From: Streptomyces sp. CG 926
GTDB lineage: Bacteria; Actinomycetota; Actinomycetes; Streptomycetales; Streptomycetaceae
Direction: 5' to 3'
Assembly: GCF_003148825.1 (NCBI RefSeq)
Contig: NZ_QGGZ01000005.1
Location: 372,001-436,000, forward strand
Length of the DNA stretch: 64,000 nucleotides
The notes beneath the pieces are model-generated. The model had not been told where the DNA came from. It worked only from the letters and a program-made list of their open reading frames with translations, and did not search any database. The position numbers and the translations under genes were made by a program. Shown piece after piece: positions 43,436 to 52,677 of the stretch (its first letter is position 1; each line of letters starts with the position of its first letter).

Positions 43436-44239
43436 ATGGCCGACACCGAGAAGAACTCCGAGAAGAAGCCCGAGAAGAAGGCGGAGAGCAGGCCGGAGAG
43501 CAGGTCCGAGCGGAAGCCGGACCACCGCTCCGAGCGGAGGCCGCGTCGCCGCAAGCTGTCGGCGCCCCTGTGGTGGCCGCTGCCCGCCTGCGCCCTGCTG
43601 GGGCTGGCCGCGGGCGGGGCGTACGGGGTGCTCAAGGCTCCCGAGTACGCCGCCACCAGCTATGTCGTCGCCGTACCCGACGACACCACCGAGCCGGCCA
43701 CCGCCCTCGGCTTCGCGCAGGCCTACGCCCGTATCGCGACCAGCAGTTCCACCCTCGCCTACGCCCAGCCGCGGGCCGGCATCAGCGCCGCGAAGCTGCG
43801 GACCCAGGTACGGGCGGAGACCTCCCCCGAGTCCCCGATGATCGCGGTCACGGGTACCTCGAAGAGCCCCGCCGAGGCCGCCGACATCGCGAACGCGGTC
43901 GCCGACGCCCTGTCCCTGAGCAGCAATCAGGCCGCCAAGAACACCGGCGTCCAGCTGCTCCTGTTCAACCAGGCGGTCGCCCCGTCCGAGCCCGCCTCCC
44001 CCTCCGCCGCCATCAGCGGCGCCGTCGGCATGTGCGCCGGTGGGCTGCTGGGCGGACTGTGGCTGCTCGCCCGGCCGGGCCGCGCCCGGCGTTCCGAGGA
44101 CGGCGCGACCGGGTCCCGGGTGCCTTCCTCGGTCGGGTCCTCCGTGGAGGCCGCCGTCGAGACCCCCGTCGAGGAGTACGCCTCGCTGCCCGCGCAGGGT
44201 GAGCCGGCCTCGGCCAAGGAGAAGGAGTCCGTTCGATGA
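43436..44239 (+). CDS. Wzz-like chain-length determinant, no kinase domain
   Basis: The protein has 267 residues from ATG 43436 with GAAGCGAG upstream. A highly charged Lys/Glu/Arg N-terminus of 40 residues is followed by TM1 (PACALLGLAAGGAYGVL), a short outer domain with ATSYVVAVP (in Wzz proteins the loop starts similarly) and NAVADALSLSSNQAAK. TM2 (SGAVGMCAGGLLGGLWLLA) lies near 195-215, followed by a cytosolic tail. The outer domain of about 115 residues is shorter than in classic Wzz and the BY-kinase half is absent. It would set polymer length together with the Wzy-like protein. It overlaps the next gene by ATGA. Confidence 0.8.
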   Translation: MADTEKNSEKKPEKKAESRPESRSERKPDHRSERRPRRRKLSAPLWWPLPACALLGLAAGGAYGVLKAPEYAATSYVVAVPDDTTEPATALGFAQAYARIATSSSTLAYAQPRAGISAAKLRTQVRAETSPESPMIAVTGTSKSPAEAADIANAVADALSLSSNQAAKNTGVQLLLFNQAVAPSEPASPSAAISGAVGMCAGGLLGGLWLLARPGRARRSEDGATGSRVPSSVGSSVEAAVETPVEEYASLPAQGEPASAKEKESVR

Positions 44240-45378
44240 GTTCGGGCTGCGCCGGGGGCCTGTCGGTGACGCTGTGCCGTGACCCCCGGCAGTTCGCCGC
44301 GCTGGAGGAGTCCTGGAACAGGCTCTTCCGCGGCTGCCCCACCGCCACCCCCTTCCAGAGCCACGCCTGGCTGCACTCCTGGTGGCTGTCGTACGGCAAG
44401 GACGGCCGGCTGCGGATCGTCCTCGTCCGGCGCGGCGAGGAGCTGGTCGGCGTGGCCGCCCTGATGCTCGCGCACCGGCCGATGCCGCTGCTGGTGCCGC
44501 TCGGCGGATCCATCTCCGACTACTTCGACGTGCTCGTCGCGGCGGAGTACGCCGACCAGGTCCTCCCGGCGCTGGCCCGCGGGCTGCACCGGGCCGCCCG
44601 CGGGGCCGTCGTGGACCTGCGGGAGGTACGTCCCGGGGCCGCCGCCGAGCAGCTCGTCCGGCAGTGGCCGGGGGTCTCCAGCGTGCTCGCCGACTCCACC
44701 TGCATGGAGCTGCCCACGCTGCCGTTCGACGAACTGGTCAAGCGGATGCCGGCCTCCGGCGCCCAGCGGGTACGGGCCAAACTGCGCAAGACCGACGCGG
44801 CCGGCATCGAGGAGCACGAGGTCGCCGAGCAGGAGGTGCCCCGGGCCGTACGGACCCTGCTGCGGCTGCACGAGAAGCAGTGGCGCGGCCGTGGGGTGAC
44901 GCCCGAGCACCTGCGGCCCCGCTTCGCCGAGCACCTGACCCGGGCCACCCGGCGGATGGTGCGGACCGGGGAGAGCCGGCTGACGGAGTTCCGGCTGGAC
45001 GGCAAGGTGGTGGCGGCCAACGTCACGCTGCTGTCCTCCGGGCTCAGCGGCGGCTACCTCTACGGGGCCGACCCGGACCTGCGGACCCGCAAGGTGGACG
45101 TGGCGACGCTGCTGCTGCGCTACGAGGCCGGGCGGGCCCTCGCCGAGGGCCGCCCGGTGGTGAGCTTCCTGCGCGGCAACGAGCCGTACAAGAACCACTG
45201 GCGGCCCGAGACGGTCGTCAACCGGCGGATCCTGCTCGCCACGGCGGCGCTCGCGCCCCTGCTGCGCGTACACGAGTCGCAGGTGACGGGGCGCGAGCGG
45301 GCGGTGGACGTACTGCGGGAGACGCTGCCGGCCGCCAGGGACTGGCGGGCGCGGCTCAACGAACTGCGGGTGCGATGA
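44236..45378 (+). CDS. FemAB/CelD-like GNAT acyltransferase
   Basis: The protein has 380 residues. The N-terminal part has TPFQSHAWLHSWWLSYGK, the common start of Acetyltransf_6 proteins (CelD/BioF2 type), and the C-terminal half has the GNAT fold with VVAANVTLLSSGLSGGYLYG and VVSFLRGNEPYKNHW. Relatives occur in polysaccharide clusters and modify sugars, or resemble FemAB aminoacyltransferases. It closes the operon with an ATGA overlap to the Wzz gene and converges with the glycosidase, with only five bases between the ends. Substrate is not known. Confidence 0.85.
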   Translation: MSSGCAGGLSVTLCRDPRQFAALEESWNRLFRGCPTATPFQSHAWLHSWWLSYGKDGRLRIVLVRRGEELVGVAALMLAHRPMPLLVPLGGSISDYFDVLVAAEYADQVLPALARGLHRAARGAVVDLREVRPGAAAEQLVRQWPGVSSVLADSTCMELPTLPFDELVKRMPASGAQRVRAKLRKTDAAGIEEHEVAEQEVPRAVRTLLRLHEKQWRGRGVTPEHLRPRFAEHLTRATRRMVRTGESRLTEFRLDGKVVAANVTLLSSGLSGGYLYGADPDLRTRKVDVATLLLRYEAGRALAEGRPVVSFLRGNEPYKNHWRPETVVNRRILLATAALAPLLRVHESQVTGRERAVDVLRETLPAARDWRARLNELRVR

Positions 45379-45383
45379 CCCGT

Positions 45384-47054
45384 CTAGAAGGGCCAGAGGC
45401 CGGAGTCCTTGCCGAAGTCCAGCTTGATGCAGACCGACTGGGTGCCGACCAGCTTGGAGAGCCACTCGCCGAAGTTGAGCGGCACGCACCAGTGCGTGCT
45501 GTTGACCGGCGGCGGTGTGGGCTGCGGCAGGGGCTTCGGCGGCGTGGGCTCGGGCTTCGGCGTGAGCGGGCTCGGGCTGACCGGCGAGGGCGCCGGGACC
45601 TGCGGAGTGGGGACCGCCGGCGAGGGCGTGGGGACGGGCTCGTCCTCGGGGTCGGTGTCGGGCTCGGTGTCGGGGACCGCGGGTGTCGGGAAGGGCGGGC
45701 GGGGTGTGACCGGCAGCGGGACCTGCGGGCTCGGGGCGACCGGGCTCGGGCTGACCGGCGCCGGGGTGACCGGTGTCGGGACGAGCGGGCTCGGGCTGAC
45801 CGGCAGCGGACTCTGCGTGCCCGGGACCACCGGCGTGGGCACCGGGACCACGGGCGTCGGGACCGCAGGTGTGGGGACCAGGGGCGTGGGGACCACGGGC
45901 GTCGGCGTGGGGACCTGCGGGGTCGGGACCTGAGGTGTGGGCACCTGGGGCGTCGGGACCTGCGGGGTCGGGACCTGCGGGGTCGGCACGACCGGCGTGG
46001 GCACCACGGGGGTCGGCACCACCGGGGTCGGCACCACGGGCGTGGGCACGACAGGGGTCGGGACCACCGGGCCCGGGCGCTCGGGCATCAGCGCGTCGCG
46101 GAAGGCCTTCGCGGAGTCCGGGTTGTCCTTGCACTGCCACACGCCGTGCGGGCAGTAGTCGGTGATGGTGTGGTAGAGCGGCTTGTGCTGCGCGATCCAC
46201 TTCAGCATGCGCCGCACGTACTCCGGGTTGTCCCCGCGCCGGAACAGGCCCCACTCCGGGTAGGAGATCGGCTTGCCGTGTGCTTTCGCGAAGTCGACCT
46301 GCTGCTGGAGTCCGTACGGCTGGGTGATCTGGTCGTCGAAGGTCTGGCCGGGACCCTGGTCGTACGAGTCCATCCCGATGACGTCGACCACGTCGTCGCC
46401 GGGGTAGCACTTCGTCCAGCCGATCGCGTCCGTACCCCTGTTCGGGGCGAAGTCGAACCTGAACTTCTGCCCCGGGACGGCGCGCATCGTGTTGACGATG
46501 CGCTTCCAGTACACCTTCCAGTTCTCCGGGTCCGGTGCGCACCGGTGGGTGTAGGTGACGCCGTTCATCTCCCAGCCGAGCACGATCACCGTGTCCGGGA
46601 CGCCCAGCTCCACCAGCCGCTCGGCGAGCCGCTGGAAGTGCCGGTCGAACCGGCCCGCCGCGCCCGCCCTGATCAGCCGGGCCACCTGGTGGTCGGACAC
46701 CCGGTCCTCGTTCCGTTCCTGCATGGGCACGTTGAGGACGAACAGCCGGTCGTCCTCGGCCCGGCGCCAGTCGGCCCAGTCCTCCAGGAACGAGACGCCG
46801 CCCTCGATGCCGGCCCACTTGTCGCCGGGGAGGTAGGTGTGTCCGACCCGGATCTCCTTGCCGCCCAGCCAGCTCGACAGATGCGGGATCCGGGCCACCC
46901 CGGGCGGCCCGTAGTCGAGATAGGCACCCATGGCGATGTCCGAGCCCTCGGGCCGGTCGTTCTCGGGGGCCGCGAGTGCGGCTCCGGTGGCCAGCAGTCC
47001 GGCCGTGACCGTACCGATGCAGGTGCTCGCCAGTCGGCGGCGTGGTCTGGGCAT
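45384..47054 (-). CDS. Secreted GH26-like glycosidase with VPTP linker
   Basis: The protein has 556 residues from ATG 47054 with GGGAG five bases upstream. The signal peptide ends near 30 (AALAAP). The catalytic domain spans about 40-325: a probable acid/base Glu162 in VLGWEMNGVTYTHR and nucleophile Glu267 in PISYPEWGLF sit where GH26 (mannanase-type) enzymes have them. Residues 331-520 are a linker of VVPTP, QVPTP and SPSP repeats, some perfect at DNA level. The last 38 residues contain HWCVPLNFGEWLSKLVGTQ and SVCIKLDF with two Cys, a small domain I do not recognise. It is convergent with the polysaccharide operon and may trim or attach its product. Confidence 0.82.
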   Translation of the reverse strand: MPRPRRRLASTCIGTVTAGLLATGAALAAPENDRPEGSDIAMGAYLDYGPPGVARIPHLSSWLGGKEIRVGHTYLPGDKWAGIEGGVSFLEDWADWRRAEDDRLFVLNVPMQERNEDRVSDHQVARLIRAGAAGRFDRHFQRLAERLVELGVPDTVIVLGWEMNGVTYTHRCAPDPENWKVYWKRIVNTMRAVPGQKFRFDFAPNRGTDAIGWTKCYPGDDVVDVIGMDSYDQGPGQTFDDQITQPYGLQQQVDFAKAHGKPISYPEWGLFRRGDNPEYVRRMLKWIAQHKPLYHTITDYCPHGVWQCKDNPDSAKAFRDALMPERPGPVVPTPVVPTPVVPTPVVPTPVVPTPVVPTPQVPTPQVPTPQVPTPQVPTPQVPTPTPVVPTPLVPTPAVPTPVVPVPTPVVPGTQSPLPVSPSPLVPTPVTPAPVSPSPVAPSPQVPLPVTPRPPFPTPAVPDTEPDTDPEDEPVPTPSPAVPTPQVPAPSPVSPSPLTPKPEPTPPKPLPQPTPPPVNSTHWCVPLNFGEWLSKLVGTQSVCIKLDFGKDSGLWPF

Positions 47055-47203
47055 GGCGTCTCCCGAGCTTTCCTGAATCGGTGTGCTTACCAAAGACGTT
47101 AGGCATCAGATCTGACGAACGGCCTGTCCGGTGACTGCCGCGTAGGCCATTCGCAGGTGCGCACCACCCCCGCTTGGTCCGACTAGGTGAAAGACCCGCT
47201 GCC

Positions 47204-48673
47204 ATGCACGCGTATCTCAACCATGTGCCCGCCGTTGTGCTCAGACTCGATCGCAATCCGTTCCACCACGGAACCCTCGGCGCCGTCAGATCCCTTGGTC
47301 GCAAGGGCGTGGAGGTCCATGCCGTCGTCGAGGCCGGGGGAGGTCCCATGGGGCGTTCGCGCTATCTGCGCGCCGTGCACGCGGGGCCCGCGGGCGGGTT
47401 GGACCCCGAGGCGCCCGAGGCGCTGCTGGAGTGCCTGACCGAGGTCTCGGAGCGGATCGGCCGCCCGGCCGTGCTCATCGCCATGGACGACCTGAGCGCG
47501 ATCGCCGTGTCCCGGGTCGCGCCGACGCTGCGCGAGCGTTTCCGGATTCCCCATCAGCCCGACAACCTGCCCGCCCGGGTGGCCGACAAGGCCGAGCTGT
47601 CGCGGCTCTGCGCGCGGTGGGACGTCCCGCACCCGGAGACCGTGATTCCGGCGAGCGGGGCCGAGGCGGCCGAGGCGGCTTGGCGGCTCGGTCTGCCGGT
47701 GATCGCCAAATGGAGCCGGCCCTGGCTGCTGCCCTCCGGGGCCGACGGGCTGCGCAGCACCATGCTCGTGCACACCACCGCCGAGGCGCGCCGGCTGTAC
47801 GAGCGCTCCGCCGAGGCCGGGAGCCGGCTGCTGCTCCAGCGGTTCCTGCCGGCCGGAGCGGACACCGACTGGTTCTTCCACGGTGCCTTCGCGCGGGGCG
47901 GGCGTCCGCTGCTGGCGGGTTCGGGCCGCAAGGAGCTGTCCTGGCCGGTGCGGACGGGGCTGACGGCCGTGGGGCGCTGGCTGCCGGATCCGGCGGTGGA
48001 GGAGGCGGGGCTACGGCTCGCCGAACGCCTCGGCTACCAGGGGATCCTGGACCTGGACTTCCGCCGCGACGAGCGGGGCTGCTTCCGGCTGGTGGACTTC
48101 AACCCGCGGCCGGGCGCGCAGTTCCGGCTGTTCGCGGACTCGGCCGGGCTGGACGTCGTACAGGCCATGTACCTGGACCTGACGGGCCAGCAGGTGCCGC
48201 AGCCCTCGGGCGGACCGGGCCGGGTGTTCGTCGCCGAGAACTACGCGCTGCTGGCGCGGATCCGGGGCGGTTCGATGCCGCGCCGCCCGGCGGCGCTCCC
48301 CGCGAATCCGGCCGGGTCGGCGGGGGCGTCCGCGTCCTCGGCGCCGGGTGCGGACCGGGGGACGGAGGCGAAGCGGGCCCCGAAGCGGCCGGCCGAACGG
48401 GGGCGCGTCGAGACGGCCTGGTTCGCCGCCGACGACCTGCTGCCGTTCCTGGCGATGCTGGGCGCCCTGCTGGGGCGGGGCGCGGGCAAGGGGGTCCGGG
48501 CGCTGCGCGGGGTTCCGGAGCAGGGCCGTCGTACGGCGCTCGCGGTCGTGCGCGCACCCCGGCAGCGCGGCCGGAACCAGTCGGAGGCCGGTTCCACCGG
48601 ATCCGTGGGATCGGCCTCCCGGCCCGTTCCGCCCGGGGCCTCGGCCGAGCCGGACGAGCTGGTGACCCGTTGA
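47204..48673 (+). CDS. ATP-grasp enzyme
   Basis: The protein has 489 residues from ATG 47204 with AGGTGAA 11 bases upstream; a TTG ten codons earlier lacks a site. The ATP-grasp fold shows RVADKAELSRLCARWDVPHP, GLPVIAKWSRPWLLP (ATP-binding lysine), QRFLPAGADTDWFFHGAF and the Mg-binding end DLDFRRDERG with VDFNPRPGAQFRL. Such enzymes ligate a carboxylate to an amine. The C-terminal 130 residues are disordered and basic, with an AWFAADDLLPFLAML helix. The bidirectional promoter region is shared with the glycosidase. It may modify a polysaccharide, peptide or lipid; the substrate is unclear. Confidence 0.86.
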   Translation: MHAYLNHVPAVVLRLDRNPFHHGTLGAVRSLGRKGVEVHAVVEAGGGPMGRSRYLRAVHAGPAGGLDPEAPEALLECLTEVSERIGRPAVLIAMDDLSAIAVSRVAPTLRERFRIPHQPDNLPARVADKAELSRLCARWDVPHPETVIPASGAEAAEAAWRLGLPVIAKWSRPWLLPSGADGLRSTMLVHTTAEARRLYERSAEAGSRLLLQRFLPAGADTDWFFHGAFARGGRPLLAGSGRKELSWPVRTGLTAVGRWLPDPAVEEAGLRLAERLGYQGILDLDFRRDERGCFRLVDFNPRPGAQFRLFADSAGLDVVQAMYLDLTGQQVPQPSGGPGRVFVAENYALLARIRGGSMPRRPAALPANPAGSAGASASSAPGADRGTEAKRAPKRPAERGRVETAWFAADDLLPFLAMLGALLGRGAGKGVRALRGVPEQGRRTALAVVRAPRQRGRNQSEAGSTGSVGSASRPVPPGASAEPDELVTR

Positions 48674-48730
48674 CCCGGACCGTCACGGCGAACGCGCCGG
48701 GCCGGTGACCATCGAGCTGGAGGAGCGGCG

Positions 48731-50041
48731 TTGACGCGGATCGACGATCTCGTGGTGATCGGCGCGGGCCCGTACGGGCTGTCGATCGCCGCCCATGCGG
48801 CCGCCGCGGGGCTCGACGTACGGCTGCTGGGGCGGCCGATGGCCTCGTGGCGCGACCACATGCCCGACGGCATGTACCTGAAGTCGGAGCCCTGGTCGTC
48901 CAACCTGTCCGCGCCGGACGGGCGGCACACCCTGGCCGACTACTGCGCCACGCTCGGCATGACCGCGGAACACGGCACTCCGCTGCCGATCGGCACGTTC
49001 AGCGCGTACGGGATGTGGTTCGCCCGGCAGGCCGCGCCGGAGGTGGAGGAGGTGACCGTCGTGGAGGTGACCCCGCAGGGCGAGGGCTTCCGCGTCCGCA
49101 CCGCCGAGGGACCGCCCCTCCTCGCCCGTACGGTGGCCCTCGCGGTCGGGGTGATGCCCTTCGTCCGCCACCCCGAGGCACTGCGCGAGCTGCCGCCCAC
49201 GCACTACTCGCACAGCAGCGGCCACCGGGACCTGAGCGGCTTCGCGGGCCGTGAGGTCGCCGTGCTCGGAGCCGGGCAGGCGGCCCTGGAGACCGCTGCC
49301 CTGCTGGCGGAACAGGGCGCCCGGCCCTGTCTGGTCGCCCGGCGCGCCCGGCTGAACTGGAACACCGTCCCGCAGCCGCTGGACCGGCCCCCGCTGCGGG
49401 CCCTGCGCGATCCGCACAGCGGCCTCGGCACCGGCTGGCGCAGCTGGGTCTGGTCGGAGTTGCCCGGGGCGGTGCGCCGGCTTCCCGCGCCCACCCGGGA
49501 GCGGATCGCCGCCACGGCGCTGGGTCCGGCCGGAGCCTGGTGGCTGCGGGACCGCTTCGAGCGGCGCGTCCCCGCCCTGCTCGGGCACCGGCTGCACCGG
49601 GCGGTGGCGGTGGGCGAGCGGATCCGGCTCGGGCTGACCACCGCGGCGGGGGAATCGGTGGTGCTGGACACCGCCCACGTCATCGCGGCCACCGGCTTCG
49701 ACCCGGAGCTGGCCCGGTTGGAGCTGCTCGACGCGGGGCTGCGGGCGGCGCTGGAGACCGTGGGGGAGAGCGGGGCGCCGGAGCTGAGCCGCGGGTTCGA
49801 GTCCTCGTGGCCCGGGCTGTTCTTCGCGGGGCTGCTGACGGCTCCCTCATTCGGCCCTTCCATGCGATTCGTGCACGGCGCGGGCTTCACGGCGGGGAGA
49901 CTGGTGAGAGGAGTCCGCAAGCGCCTCGGTGCCCGGGGTCCGCGGCCGGGTTCCCCCGATGTCGCCCGGCCGGGCCGGGCTGCGACCCCCGGGCACCATC
50001 CGGGGGTACCTCCAGGGCATCCGAAGACGTATCTGCGGTGA
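48731..50041 (+). CDS. FAD-dependent oxidoreductase (flavin monooxygenase-like)
   Basis: The protein has 436 residues from TTG 48731 with GGAGGAG upstream. The dinucleotide fold begins DDLVVIGAGPYGLSIAAHA, the classic FAD GxGxxG. A second Rossmann site, REVAVLGAGQAALETAALLA, probably binds NADPH. The segment MASWRDHMPDGMYLKSEPW fits the flavin-monooxygenase-like enzymes known in actinobacteria. FAGLLTAPSFGPSMRFVHGA lies near the end, followed by a disordered tail. It is 57 nt after the ATP-grasp gene and probably in the same transcript, which suggests a two-step modification. Substrate is unknown. Confidence 0.86.
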   Translation: MTRIDDLVVIGAGPYGLSIAAHAAAAGLDVRLLGRPMASWRDHMPDGMYLKSEPWSSNLSAPDGRHTLADYCATLGMTAEHGTPLPIGTFSAYGMWFARQAAPEVEEVTVVEVTPQGEGFRVRTAEGPPLLARTVALAVGVMPFVRHPEALRELPPTHYSHSSGHRDLSGFAGREVAVLGAGQAALETAALLAEQGARPCLVARRARLNWNTVPQPLDRPPLRALRDPHSGLGTGWRSWVWSELPGAVRRLPAPTRERIAATALGPAGAWWLRDRFERRVPALLGHRLHRAVAVGERIRLGLTTAAGESVVLDTAHVIAATGFDPELARLELLDAGLRAALETVGESGAPELSRGFESSWPGLFFAGLLTAPSFGPSMRFVHGAGFTAGRLVRGVRKRLGARGPRPGSPDVARPGRAATPGHHPGVPPGHPKTYLR

Positions 50042-50065
50042 GATCCGCGGAGAGAGGGGTCCGTG

Positions 50066-50338
50066 ATGAGCTCGGAGCGAGGGCAGGGCCGCGGCTGGGT
50101 ACGCATTCCCGCCAGCCGCGGGGAACAGGGCGCCGGTCGGCCCAGGGCCTCCGGGTACGAGCGCACCGCCTACGCGGGGCCGTATGCGGGCCCGTACACG
50201 ACGGCCTCGCCTGCCGACCAGCCCACGATCTACCTCTCCATGGTCAAGCGCTGGCGGGAGGCCGGTCGCACCCTGCCGGGGCATCCTGACGAGGAGTGGG
50301 AGCGGCTGATCTCCCAGCCTTGCTGGCCCGGCCGTTAG
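50066..50338 (+). CDS. Small conserved hypothetical protein
   Basis: The protein has 90 residues starting at ATG 50066 (a GTG directly before is the alternative), with AGAGGGG upstream. The N-terminal half is disordered and basic. The second half has QPTIYLSMVKRWREAGRTLPGH and EEWERLISQPCWPGR, a compact helical segment rich in Trp and Arg. I do not recognise a family. It lies between the oxidoreductase and the phosphatase gene, 12 nt before the latter's start, so it may be co-transcribed with it. Confidence 0.7.
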   Translation: MSSERGQGRGWVRIPASRGEQGAGRPRASGYERTAYAGPYAGPYTTASPADQPTIYLSMVKRWREAGRTLPGHPDEEWERLISQPCWPGR

Positions 50339-50350
50339 GTGGTGGGGAAC

Positions 50351-52438
50351 GTGGCAGCGGCGGAACGGGACGGACCCGAGCCGGCCCGGCGGTCCCCCGG
50401 GACCGGGCCCGGGGAGCGGTTCGCGCTCAACGGCATGGGCAGTCTCGAATGGGACCTGGTCGCCGGGACGGTGGTGCTGGACGAGGCCGCTCTGGAGGTC
50501 TTCGACCTCGGGCCGGAGGAGTTCGACGGCACCGTGCCCGGTATCGGGCTGCGGGTCCCGCCCGAGGACGGGCGCCGGCTCACCGAGATCATCGAGGGGG
50601 TCCTGGCCGGCAGCGCGGACACGTACGGCGCGTACTTCATGGTGCGGCGGCGCGACGGCCGCGACCAGTGGACGCACACCGCGGGCCGCGTGCTCCGGGA
50701 CGGCTCGGGGCAGCCGGAGCGGATCGTGGGCATCGTCCGGGACGCGACCGCGGAGCTGGCCCAGGCCACGCTGCTGCGCAAGCTGGAGGCGGCGCGCGCC
50801 CAGCAGACCACGATCGTGCAGCGGACCACGGAGGCCCTGTCGCGGGCGGTGACGGTCGACGACGTCACGGCGGCGCTGACCGGGGCGGGGGCGCTTGAAC
50901 GGCTCGGTGCGGACGGGCTGGCCCTGGGGCTGGTCGAGGGCGGCAGCATCAAGATCATCGCGCTGAGCGGCGAGTCCCTGGAGATCCTCAGCGAACGCCG
51001 GTTCACCCGGCTCGACGGGTCGCTGCCGCTCTCGCACGCGGTGCTCACCCGGCAGGCACGTTTCGTCACCTCGCTCGCCGAGCTCGGCGACGAGTTCCCG
51101 CTCCTCGCGGACTACCTGAACCGGATCCGGTACGACGCCGCCGCCTACCTGCCGCTGATCGCGCAGGCCAAGGCCATCGGCGGGCTGGTCCTGTTCTACC
51201 GGCGGCGCACCGAGTTCAGCCCGGAGGAGCGCAACCTGTGCCTGGGTCTGGCGGGCATCGTCGCGCAATCACTCCAACGGGCGCTCCTGTTCGACCAGGA
51301 GCGGGAGTTCGCGACCGGCCTGCAGGCGGCCATGCTGCCGCGCCGGATCCCCGAGATCAGCGGCGGGGAGATTGCGGTCCGCTACCACGCGGCCTGGAGC
51401 GGGCGGGAGGTCGGCGGGGACTGGTACGACGTGATCTCGCTGCCCCGCGACCGGGTCGGCGTGGTGGTGGGCGACGTCCAGGGCCACGACACGCACGCGG
51501 CGGCCATCATGGGCCAGCTGCGGATCGCGCTGCGGGCGTACGCCGGGGAGGGCCATCCGCCGTCCACCGTGCTGGCCCGGGCCTCGCGCTTCCTCGCCGA
51601 GCTGGACACCGAGCGCTTCGCCACCTGCATGTACGCGCAGGTGGACCTGGAGACCGGAGGCGTACGGGCGGTCCGCGCGGGTCACCTCGGACCACTGATC
51701 CGGCACACGGACGGGCGTACGGGCTGGCCGAAGGTGCGCGGCGGTCTGCCGCTCGGGCTGGCCTCGCTCTTCGAGTACGAGGAGTTCCCCGAGACCCGGC
51801 TCGACCTGGTCCCCGGGGAGACCTTGGTGCTGTGCACGGACGGCCTGGTGGAGGAACCGGGCACCACCATCACCGCCGGGATGGACGCGCTCGCCCAGGC
51901 GGTGCGCAGCGGCCCCCAGGGCGCCGGGGCGCTCGCCGACCACCTCTCCGACCGGCTCTGGGAGCGCTGGGGCTCCGGGGACGACGTGGCCCTGCTGGTG
52001 CTGCGCCGGGCCCCCGACCCGGGCACCCACCGGGCGCCGCGCATCCACCAGTACGTCCACCAGGCCGACCCGGAAGGCCTCTCGGAGGCCCGCTACGCCC
52101 TGCGTCAGGCCCTGCGCGACTGGGGCATGCCGGAGCTCGCCGACGACGTGGAGGTCGCGGCGGGGGAGCTGCTGGTCAACGCCCTGCTGCACACCGACGG
52201 CGGGGCGGTGCTGACGATGGAGGTGCTGCCGGAGCCGGTCCGGCGGATCCGGTTGTGGGTCAAGGACCGCTCCAGCGTGTGGCCGCGCCGGCGCACCCCG
52301 GGCGAGGCGGCCACCACGGGACGCGGGCTGCTGCTGGTGGACGCGCTGGCCACGCACTGGGGTGTGGAGTCCCGGGGCGACGGCAAGGCGGTGTGGTGCG
52401 AGTTCGACGCCGCGGGCAGGACCCGGAGCGCGGGGTGA
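50351..52438 (+). CDS. PAS-GAF-SpoIIE-type PP2C phosphatase with HATPase domain
   Basis: The protein has 695 residues from GTG 50351, which has GGTGGGG five bases upstream; GTG 50339 has no site. The domain order is PAS (about 20-130: GSLEWDLVAGTVVLDEAAL), GAF (about 150-300) and PP2C/SpoIIE (about 315-545), which has VGGDWYDV, VVGDVQGHDTHAAAIM, CTDGLVEEPG and GDDVALLVL. The C-terminal HATPase_c (about 560-690) has VAAGELLVNALLHTDGG and TGRGLLLVDALATHWGV. This layout is the streptomycete partner-switch regulator: it dephosphorylates an anti-anti-sigma factor and its ATPase domain could phosphorylate one. No SpoIIAA-like gene is adjacent. Confidence 0.94.
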   Translation: MAAAERDGPEPARRSPGTGPGERFALNGMGSLEWDLVAGTVVLDEAALEVFDLGPEEFDGTVPGIGLRVPPEDGRRLTEIIEGVLAGSADTYGAYFMVRRRDGRDQWTHTAGRVLRDGSGQPERIVGIVRDATAELAQATLLRKLEAARAQQTTIVQRTTEALSRAVTVDDVTAALTGAGALERLGADGLALGLVEGGSIKIIALSGESLEILSERRFTRLDGSLPLSHAVLTRQARFVTSLAELGDEFPLLADYLNRIRYDAAAYLPLIAQAKAIGGLVLFYRRRTEFSPEERNLCLGLAGIVAQSLQRALLFDQEREFATGLQAAMLPRRIPEISGGEIAVRYHAAWSGREVGGDWYDVISLPRDRVGVVVGDVQGHDTHAAAIMGQLRIALRAYAGEGHPPSTVLARASRFLAELDTERFATCMYAQVDLETGGVRAVRAGHLGPLIRHTDGRTGWPKVRGGLPLGLASLFEYEEFPETRLDLVPGETLVLCTDGLVEEPGTTITAGMDALAQAVRSGPQGAGALADHLSDRLWERWGSGDDVALLVLRRAPDPGTHRAPRIHQYVHQADPEGLSEARYALRQALRDWGMPELADDVEVAAGELLVNALLHTDGGAVLTMEVLPEPVRRIRLWVKDRSSVWPRRRTPGEAATTGRGLLLVDALATHWGVESRGDGKAVWCEFDAAGRTRSAG

Positions 52439-52509
52439 TCGGACGATCACCCCGAGTTGTGGGCGGCCGCGGGCGGGGTGATGATGCGAGCCATGGAACG
52501 GATCGTGTT

Positions 52510-52677
52510 GTGCGCGGGCTGACCAAGGCCGCCGTGACGGGCGGCCTGGCCGTACTCCTGCTGGTGGCCGGGGTGCCGGCGGTCGTGGACTGGGCCACGG
52601 GGCGACCGCACGCGGACCCCGCGTGCCAGTCGGTGGCCTTCATGTCGATGACGGACGTCGCCCCCGACTGCCGGTAG
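52510..52677 (+). CDS. Small membrane-anchored peptide
   Basis: The protein has 55 residues from GTG 52510 with GGAACGG seven bases upstream. One hydrophobic helix (VTGGLAVLLLVAGVPAVV) is followed by a short outer region with two Cys in DPACQSVAF and APDCR. It is too small to name. Its last codons and stop overlap a hairpin. Translation is uncertain because the region is short, but reading-frame composition is normal. Confidence 0.4.
   Translation: MRGLTKAAVTGGLAVLLLVAGVPAVVDWATGRPHADPACQSVAFMSMTDVAPDCR

Noticed and set aside
45409..46158. Valine-glycine-threonine repeat frames opposite the glycosidase linker
   Set aside because: They are the antisense reading of the VPTP repeats.
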